Assembly: GCA_003564505.1 (NCBI GenBank) | Contig: PXFD01000082.1 | Location: 1 to 6,814, forward strand | Direction of reading: 5' to 3' | Source of the DNA: Syntrophomonadaceae bacterium | GTDB lineage: Bacteria; Bacillota_D; Dethiobacteria; DTU022 | DNA: 6,814 nucleotides | Part shown: in pieces, positions 1 through 4,571 of the stretch | Layout of the letters: every line of letters starts with the position of its first letter | Position numbering within the stretch: the first letter of the stretch is position 1 | Made by a program: the position numbers and the translations under genes | The notes under the pieces: generated by a model | Told to the model about the DNA's origin: nothing | Seen by the model: the letters and a program-made list of their open reading frames with translations, nothing else | The model's database searches: none

Positions 1-264
1 ACAGCTACTTCCCCCGGTGGTGGTTTTTTCGGTCAACGTGATGATTCCGGACCGGTCGTGGTTCCCGATGTAACAGGTAAATTTCAGGCAATAGCTGAAA
101 TGGAGATATCAAGAGCCGGCTTAAGTAGTGTAGTTGAGCAGCGTTATGATGATGAAGTAAGTATTAACAGAGTTATCGAGCAAGTTCCCGCAGCGGGAAC
201 AACCTTAAGCACCAGCCGTGAAGTGAAGCTGGTTATCTCTAGAGGCCCGGATCCAAGCAATTAA
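1..264 (+). CDS. C-terminal end of a PASTA-domain protein (partial, 5' end outside the window)
   Basis: An open frame runs from the first base to a TAA stop and gives the last 87 residues of a longer protein. The first 18 or so residues are a Gly/Ser/Asp-rich linker (PGGGFFGQRDDSG). A single PASTA repeat follows, beginning VVVPDVTGKF at about residue 20, with the usual helix (AEMEISRAGL), the VIEQVPAAGT segment that carries the PxxGT motif, and the final strand VKLVISRG. PASTA repeats are extracellular domains that bind muropeptides or beta-lactams. They sit at the C-terminus of PrkC-type Ser/Thr kinases and of some penicillin-binding proteins. The kinase or transpeptidase part would lie to the left of the window, so the two cannot be told apart here. 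The flexible linker before one terminal repeat fits a class A penicillin-binding protein at least as well as a kinase, but that is inference. It converges on the minus-strand genes. An internal ATG/GTG is not needed as a start because the frame is open to the edge. Confidence 0.85.
   Translation, partial: TATSPGGGFFGQRDDSGPVVVPDVTGKFQAIAEMEISRAGLSSVVEQRYDDEVSINRVIEQVPAAGTTLSTSREVKLVISRGPDPSN
184..200. repeat. Perfect 7-bp inverted repeat with 3-base loop, inside the PASTA coding region
   Basis: GTTCCCG and CGGGAAC flank the loop CAG. The repeat encodes the VPAAGT part of the PASTA motif, so it may simply reflect codon choice. It lies about 80 bases beyond the stop of the converging small gene. 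Neither side has a T-run, so it is not a standard terminator. Confidence 0.45.
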
Positions 265-278
265 ATAGCTTATAAACT

Positions 279-545
279 TTACTCTTTTACACTCCAAAAC
301 ATTTTGTCCTGTTCGTGCAGACATAATACATGTGTGTCAGGAAAAGTTCTTAATGCCTGGGAGATACGGGTAGCAGGCTGTTGAAATGAACTACAGCTGT
401 TGCCGTAAAGTATCTCCCCTTCTTCTTTCAGTGCTTTCCACTGTTCAGGGAATTCCATGCGAAATTCTTCTACAATCTGATCTGTGGTTTTTAAAATACC
501 AGGCTCCAGCAAACTTATGACCTGTTTTTCAATATTTAATGTCAT
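279..545 (-). CDS. Small hypothetical protein, 88 aa, downstream of mutS2
   Basis: I do not recognise this family. The ATG at 545 follows the mutS2 stop by 38 bases. An AAAGGA element (559-564) lies 13 bases upstream, a little far for an ideal ribosome binding site. The protein is soluble-looking and acidic, with no signal peptide or membrane segment. By eye it reads as helix (IEKQVISLL), a turn with PGILKTTDQ, a second helix (IVEEFRMEFPEQWKALKEEGE), a polar loop GNSCSSFQQ, a third helix (PATRISQALRTFP), and a terminal beta pair (HVLCLHEQDKMFWSV). This helix-helix-helix-hairpin order resembles a winged-helix DNA-binding domain, but that is inference from pattern alone. Two cysteines lie far apart and form no evident metal site. 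It is probably real because it is collinear with mutS2, fills the space up to the convergent gene, and has protein-like composition. A spurious frame is not excluded. Confidence 0.6.
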   Translation of the reverse strand: MTLNIEKQVISLLEPGILKTTDQIVEEFRMEFPEQWKALKEEGEILYGNSCSSFQQPATRISQALRTFPDTHVLCLHEQDKMFWSVKE

Positions 546-583
546 CGGCAGTTTCTTGTCCTTTGCTATAATAAGTAACGCTT

Positions 584-2977
584 TTAAATTTTTAGTTCCA
601 CCACAGTGACCCCTTCTCCACCTTCACCGGTACCGCCACCGCGATAACTGGCAACCTGTGAGTGTTCTTTCAGATATGAACGCAGCCCCTGCTTTAGTTT
701 ACCTGTACCCTTACCGTGTATTAAGTCTACCCTGGTCAACCCTGCCCAGAGGGCATTATCCAGTAGTTTATCAACCAAAGGTTGAGCCTCGTCCAAGTTC
801 AACCCACGCAGATCAATGGAATTTTTTACGCTTATATCTTTACTAACACTATAGCTTCCTGTGGATTGAGATTTAAGATCACCAGTTTCTTTTTTGTCCA
901 TTTTTTTCTCCAGCCGCAATTCCTGCAGCGGGAGATGAGCCTTCATCGCACCGACCTGAACCAGGGCTTCATCTTTATTAAATGAAATCAATTCTCCTTT
1001 TTGCTTAAGACTGCGGACATAGACGGTTAAACCTGGTGCCAGGTCTTCTTCTTTTAAGGCAAATTCAGCACTATCTTCAACTTTTTCAGTCATATCAGCT
1101 TCCCTGCGCAGCACGTTCAGTTCCTGGCGGGCCTGTTCAGCCCTGGCAAGAGTGTCCTGCTTCCCTGTTTCACTTTTTAGTGTTCTTAACTCCCTGATGA
1201 TCTGGTCCGTTTTGGTTTTCGCCTTCTTAACCATATCCCTTGCTTCTTCCCTGGCTTCAATTAGAATGTCCTCACGCCTGGCTTTCAGCAGTTCCCGCTC
1301 TTTTTCGAGCTCCTCCATTAATAATTCAGCCCGGCTGCGATCTATTTCAGCCTTGCGGCTGTCACGATGATAGCGCTGTTGATCTTCAACCAGGCTGGCA
1401 ATAACCGACTCTACCTGATCGTGAGAGCGGTGCACAAATGTTTTCGCTTTCTCTAAAACATGTTCAGGCAACCCGAGTTGCGATGCAATATAAAAAGCAT
1501 TGCTTTGTCCCGGCACACCCTGTAGGAGACGATAAGTCGGAGTTAAGGTGTCCGGATCGAATTCCATGGCCGCATTTTGCATCTTTTCCTGAACCTGGGC
1601 AAATAATTTAAGCTCATTAATATGTGTAGTCGCAACTGTCAGCGCTTCACGGCCTGTTAATTCACCGAGGATAGCCATGGCCAAGGCCGAACCTTCAGAA
1701 GGATCGGTTCCAGCACCGAGTTCATCAAATAATAAAAGGGTCATAGGACCGGATTCATTTATTATCTCAATAATATTCCGCATATGACCGGAAAATGTAC
1801 TCAGAGACTGGGCTATACTTTGCTCATCACCGATATCGGCACGAATTTTATCAAATATAGTCAGCCTGGTTTCTTTACCAGCTGGAATGTGCAATCCACT
1901 CTGCGCCATAACCGTCAGTAAGCCGATAGTTTTTAGTGCAACTGTTTTTACACCGGTATTTGGTCCTGTTACAACTAGAGTTTGGACTTGATCGCCCAGT
2001 TCGAGATGAAGAGGCACTTTTTCTCCGGTCAGAAGTGGATGCCTGGCGTTATCCAGGTAGATACCTGCTTTATTGTCCTGGTATATCCTCGGCTCATTGC
2101 CATCCATTTCCAGGCTGAGACGACCACGGGCAACAATAAAATCAAGTTCTGCGTAAACAGAACTATTTAATGATAATTTTTCACTTTCAGCATCTACTTT
2201 AGCGCTTAGCATAATTAAAATACGTTCAATTTCCTGTTCTTCCCGGCGCTGCAGTGAAGTAACTTCATTTTGCATATTAACAACCGGCAGAGGTTCAATG
2301 AATACTGTTGCCCCGCTGGCTGATTGATCATGAACAACACCCTTTAGATTTTGCCGGTACTCCTGTTTGACAGGCAAAACATATCGACCGCTGCGTATTG
2401 TAACAAGGCTTTCTTGCAGGTAGCGCCTGTAACTAGAACTATGCAGGTACTCATCAAGTTTGTCCCTGATTTTATTTTGCAGTGAATTTTTTTTGCGCCG
2501 CAGTGAAGCAAGTTCCGATGAAGCTGCATCCAAAACATTTCCATCAGGATCGAACGATCTTTCCAGGGCAGAAAGCAATTCCGGACAAGAGTTAATTTGA
2601 CCTGCCTTCTCACACAGGGCAGGGTATAGTTCTCGCTGATCCTTATCCTTAAAAAATACCTCCCAGCGGCGCGCGGCTTTTAGGAAGACCAGTATTACTG
2701 CAAGCTCCGCACCCGATAAAGATGCACCCTTACCGACCCTGGTTAAATAGTCATTGATATCTTCAACGGGTGAAGGACTAAATGCATTTTTTGAACACAT
2801 AAGTCTTGCTTCACCAGTTTCGCTTAAACGCTTGAAAACAAGGTGGAAGTCTGAAACAGGGACTATTTCCTCTGCCATTTTCCTGCCCAGCGGGCTAATG
2901 GTCTTTTCAGCAAGCCTATGCCTGATTTGATCATACTCAAGCACTTTAATTTCTCTGTTTGTTACTACCCTACTCAA
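584..2977 (-). CDS. mutS2: MutS2: MutS-family ATPase with C-terminal Smr domain
   Basis: The protein has 797 residues, close to the usual MutS2 length of about 780-790. MutS2 lacks the mismatch-recognition domain of MutS1. In various bacteria it is known to restrain homologous recombination, and in Bacillus to bind collided ribosomes and split them. Visible parts: MutS core helices beginning KVLEYDQI; the Walker A loop GPNTGVKT at 338-345; the SLSTFSGHM signature near 390; Walker B LLLFDELGAGTDP with Asp418 and Glu419; the TTH switch at 450-452; a charged coiled coil at about 525-628; a small beta segment (KOW-like) at about 645-690; and a Smr domain from about 719 with DLRG at 722-725 and HGKGTG from 754. 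DLRG replaces the DLHG seen in nuclease-active Smr proteins, as in B. subtilis MutS2. Val343 replaces the usual glycine before the P-loop lysine. The TTG start is chosen because AAGGAGAG precedes it at ideal spacing; the in-frame GTG at 3010 lacks such a site and adds 11 residues not typical of the family. It overlaps the upstream glycosylase gene by 8 bases. Confidence 0.96.
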   Translation of the reverse strand: MSRVVTNREIKVLEYDQIRHRLAEKTISPLGRKMAEEIVPVSDFHLVFKRLSETGEARLMCSKNAFSPSPVEDINDYLTRVGKGASLSGAELAVILVFLKAARRWEVFFKDKDQRELYPALCEKAGQINSCPELLSALERSFDPDGNVLDAASSELASLRRKKNSLQNKIRDKLDEYLHSSSYRRYLQESLVTIRSGRYVLPVKQEYRQNLKGVVHDQSASGATVFIEPLPVVNMQNEVTSLQRREEQEIERILIMLSAKVDAESEKLSLNSSVYAELDFIVARGRLSLEMDGNEPRIYQDNKAGIYLDNARHPLLTGEKVPLHLELGDQVQTLVVTGPNTGVKTVALKTIGLLTVMAQSGLHIPAGKETRLTIFDKIRADIGDEQSIAQSLSTFSGHMRNIIEIINESGPMTLLLFDELGAGTDPSEGSALAMAILGELTGREALTVATTHINELKLFAQVQEKMQNAAMEFDPDTLTPTYRLLQGVPGQSNAFYIASQLGLPEHVLEKAKTFVHRSHDQVESVIASLVEDQQRYHRDSRKAEIDRSRAELLMEELEKERELLKARREDILIEAREEARDMVKKAKTKTDQIIRELRTLKSETGKQDTLARAEQARQELNVLRREADMTEKVEDSAEFALKEEDLAPGLTVYVRSLKQKGELISFNKDEALVQVGAMKAHLPLQELRLEKKMDKKETGDLKSQSTGSYSVSKDISVKNSIDLRGLNLDEAQPLVDKLLDNALWAGLTRVDLIHGKGTGKLKQGLRSYLKEHSQVASYRGGGTGEGGEGVTVVELKI

Positions 2978-3569
2978 GTGATTCTCTCCTTGACAAATAA
3001 TTGCTACCACTAATAATATAACGCAACTTCTTTTCTGTTGCTACAGATATGCCTATTCGTGGCGTTGCTTTAACCTGATATTTTTCATTTATGCTGCTGT
3101 TTTCTTCTAAATACAATGGATCTTGCCAGAGCATATGTCCGTCTAATGATCTATCGATGGCAAAGGCCTGGCATAATTTCCCCGGGCCATTGGTTAAGTC
3201 TCTATCAAGATCGGGATAACCTCTGCGTTCTCGCATTAACTCCAGTCCTTCTAAAGGCTGTACTGCCCTGACCAAAACTGCTTCCCCCTGGCCAATCGGC
3301 CCGGTTACCACATTAAAGCAGTAATAATTTCCATATATGAAATAGATATATGCTTTGCCTGCCTCATCAAACATGGTTTCGTTACGCCTGGTTTTGCCCC
3401 TTGAGGCGTGGCAAGCCTGATCGTTTTTACTTAAGTAAGCTTCCGTTTCGACAATCATTCCCTTTAACAGGTTATCATCAATTTTTCGACAAAGGTAATG
3501 CCCCAGCAGACTTCTGGCTACATTCTCAGTTTTTCCGGTTGTTATTGCGTCCCTTAAATACTGCAACAT
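2970..3569 (-). CDS. mpg: 3-methyladenine DNA glycosylase, AAG/MPG family
   Basis: This 199-residue protein is a monofunctional glycosylase of the eukaryote-like AAG fold. The family removes alkylated or deaminated purines (3-methyladenine, hypoxanthine, ethenoadenine) from DNA and so starts base excision repair. By comparison with human AAG, the active-site residues are present: ETEAY at 41-45 with the catalytic Glu43 (human Glu125) and Tyr45 (Tyr127), His54 in CHASRGKTRRNETMF (His136), Tyr79 in YFIYGNYYCFN as the intercalating tyrosine (Tyr162), Asn86 (Asn169), and Arg101 in LVRAVQPLEG (Arg182). Further family marks are LTNGPGKLCQAFAID at 125-139 and PRIGIS...RYIISGSNYLS near the C-terminus. 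The length suits a complete bacterial member. An ATG at 3581 would add four residues, but the ATG at 3569 is preferred because GGAG lies 6 bases before it. It follows cvpA after an 81-base gap holding a terminator-like hairpin and overlaps mutS2 by 8 bases. It occupies the position that polX holds in B. subtilis. Confidence 0.95.
   Translation of the reverse strand: MLQYLRDAITTGKTENVARSLLGHYLCRKIDDNLLKGMIVETEAYLSKNDQACHASRGKTRRNETMFDEAGKAYIYFIYGNYYCFNVVTGPIGQGEAVLVRAVQPLEGLELMRERRGYPDLDRDLTNGPGKLCQAFAIDRSLDGHMLWQDPLYLEENSSINEKYQVKATPRIGISVATEKKLRYIISGSNYLSRRESLE
2984..2991 (-). promoter_or_regulatory. Ribosome binding site that fixes the TTG start of mutS2
   Basis: On the minus strand the sequence reads AAGGAGAG, then AATCAC, then TTG. 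The GGAG core sits 8 bases from the TTG and lies within the last codons of the glycosylase gene. The overlap TTGAGTAG holds the start of mutS2 and the stop of the upstream gene, which suggests translational coupling. Confidence 0.85.
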
Positions 3570-3575
3570 TATAGT

Positions 3576-3579
3576 CTCC
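3576..3579 (-). promoter_or_regulatory. Ribosome binding site supporting the ATG at 3569 of the glycosylase gene
   Basis: On the minus strand the sequence reads ATGGAGACTATAATG. The GGAG core lies 6 bases before the second ATG and overlaps the first one (3581). The first ATG is preceded by TAGCTGTTGA, which has no good Shine-Dalgarno match. This makes the downstream ATG the better start. Confidence 0.65.
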
Positions 3580-3592
3580 ATTCAACAGCTAA

Positions 3593-3604
3593 TTTATGCA
3601 TAAA
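3593..3604. repeat. 12-bp perfect palindrome between the terminator hairpin and the glycosylase start
   Basis: TTTATGCATAAA reads the same on both strands. It lies between the hairpin at 3609-3637 and the glycosylase start, where a promoter or operator for the repair genes would have to be. AT-rich palindromes of this size can arise by chance, and part of it is the T-run of the terminator. No convincing -35/-10 pair was found around it. Confidence 0.35.
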
Positions 3605-3637
3605 AATGCCGGTATTCTATACAAATAAGAATACCGG
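3602..3637 (-). terminator. Probable intrinsic terminator after cvpA
   Basis: A perfect 10-bp stem (CCGGTATTCT at 3609-3618 with AGAATACCGG at 3628-3637) encloses a 9-base loop. Reading the minus strand, the stem is followed by CATTTTTA, a run of five T starting two bases after the stem. It begins 13 bases after the cvpA stop codon. This would end the zapA-cvpA transcript, or attenuate read-through into the glycosylase and mutS2 genes. The T-run is short, so partial termination is plausible. On the plus strand the hairpin is followed by TTTATAT, but no plus-strand gene lies upstream of it. Confidence 0.7.
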
Positions 3638-3650
3638 TTTATATAGATAA

Positions 3651-4220
3651 TCAGGAATTCATATTGATATAGTAGTTTAGGAATAGCTCTCCAATATCTT
3701 TTGCTATCGGAGTCAGGTAATGATCGGTTATAAAAACTATTTCAGAATTATCAAGTGCATCCATAAAAAACTGTAAAGGCAGCAGGGATAAAGCTGCAAT
3801 TATAATATACACAAAAAGGACACCAACCAGCGCACCAAGTACGCCTCCGCCAACCCGATTGAAAAAGCCGATTACCGGAATCCGATTAACCCATCTGAAC
3901 CCACCGGAAAACAAACGAAATACCACGCTTAATACAAGAAATAAAACGAGGAAAGTTAACACTCCGGCAATTAACTGGGGGACTGCTTCAAAAGCAAGTT
4001 CCACTCCCAGGCTCTCAATTACCTCATGATGGGGGATAATATCTTCAGGGTTTACGTAGTCGGCAAGGATATAGCTGAATTGACGACTACCCCAAAGTGA
4101 AGCAATGATAATCAGAAAAAAACCAAAAATATCAAACAGCTGCTTGACCATCCCGCGCGAAAAACCGCTGACGAAATGAAGCAGAAATACAATTAGTAAA
4201 AGGATATCGAGCCAGGTCAT
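3651..4220 (-). CDS. cvpA: CvpA-family integral membrane protein
   Basis: The 189-residue protein has four predicted membrane segments, at about 3-20, 31-43, 82-104 and 125-147. Family marks are an N-terminal WLDILLLIVF helix followed by GFSRGMVKQLFD, and the conserved loop and fourth helix from NRIPVIGFFNRVGGG at 112 through LGALVG. CvpA proteins are named after an Escherichia coli gene needed for colicin V production. Their molecular function remains unsettled; Bacillota homologues usually sit next to zapA and mutS2, as here. A loop of about 35 residues with acidic and histidine residues (ADYVNPEDIIPHHEVIE) lies between segments two and three. The ATG at 4220 is chosen because GGAG at 4229-4232 precedes it by 8 bases. 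A GTG at 4229, which would overlap zapA by four bases, has no comparable site and would add three residues. The gap to the zapA stop is 5 bases, so the two are probably co-translated. Confidence 0.9.
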   Translation of the reverse strand: MTWLDILLLIVFLLHFVSGFSRGMVKQLFDIFGFFLIIIASLWGSRQFSYILADYVNPEDIIPHHEVIESLGVELAFEAVPQLIAGVLTFLVLFLVLSVVFRLFSGGFRWVNRIPVIGFFNRVGGGVLGALVGVLFVYIIIAALSLLPLQFFMDALDNSEIVFITDHYLTPIAKDIGELFLNYYINMNS

Positions 4221-4225
4221 CGAAT

Positions 4226-4483
4226 TCACTCCATGTCTTTAGCTTCTTCGGCAGTATTCGTTCTTTGCTGTTTCAGCCTGAGCAGTTCATCAGCAAGGTT
4301 TAGCGCTGCTAAAACAGCAATCCGTTGGCGGCTCATCTGGTGATTGCTTTCCGACAATTTTCTCATCAGGTTATCAACATAATGACCTACGTTTTCCATT
4401 TCTTCTGGTGAAGATGAACCCCGGAGGATATATTCCTCGCCCATAATATATACAGCAACCCTATTTTTACCCTTATCTTCCAT
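4226..4483 (-). CDS. zapA: ZapA, FtsZ-ring-associated cell division protein
   Basis: This 85-residue protein matches the short Gram-positive ZapA type. ZapA binds FtsZ in the cytoplasm and helps bundle its filaments at the division site. The sequence shows the N-terminal beta hairpin NRVAVYIMGEEYILRG at about 8-22. A long helix follows (PEEMENVGHYVDNLMRKLSE), then QRIAVLAALNLADELLRLK, the strongly conserved dimer and tetramer part, and a charged tail. An AGGG element lies 9 bases before the ATG, with a further GGAAGG upstream. It follows pheT by 88 bases and is closely followed by cvpA. In B. subtilis rnhC lies between pheT and zapA, and it is absent from that position here. No key element appears to be missing. 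Identification is by overall pattern and context. Confidence 0.92.
   Translation of the reverse strand: MEDKGKNRVAVYIMGEEYILRGSSSPEEMENVGHYVDNLMRKLSESNHQMSRQRIAVLAALNLADELLRLKQQRTNTAEEAKDME
4229..4232 (-). promoter_or_regulatory. Ribosome binding site of cvpA inside the end of zapA
   Basis: GGAG on the minus strand is formed by the last codons of zapA (ATG GAG TGA), 8 bases before the cvpA ATG. It favours the ATG at 4220 over the GTG at 4229 and ties translation of cvpA to zapA. Confidence 0.7.
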
Positions 4484-4571
4484 AAAGCCGCACCCTGCCT
4501 TCCAATTAGTCAGAAATAGGTATTAAATAGAATATTTCGTGATAACAGGGTTAATATCCTGCCTGATTTGA

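Noticed and set aside
211..233. ACCAGC...GCTGGT inverted repeat near the PASTA gene end
   Set aside because: It has a 6-bp stem with an 11-base loop, lies inside coding sequence, and has no T-run on either side. Chance is adequate as an explanation.
2344..2613. 89-residue minus-strand frame overlapping mutS2
   Set aside because: It lies wholly inside the well-supported mutS2 gene in another frame, with basic, cysteine-rich shadow-like composition and no family pattern.
3571..3645. Candidate sigma-A promoter (TTGTAT with downstream TATGCA or CATAAA) before the glycosylase
   Set aside because: The -10 matches are only three or four of six, and the best pair has a 20-base spacer, so I do not call a promoter.
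4550..4566. Short inverted repeat CAGGG...CCTG after pheT, considered as a pheT terminator
   Set aside because: The stem is only four base pairs plus a wobble and no T-run follows it on the minus strand, so it does not support a terminator call.
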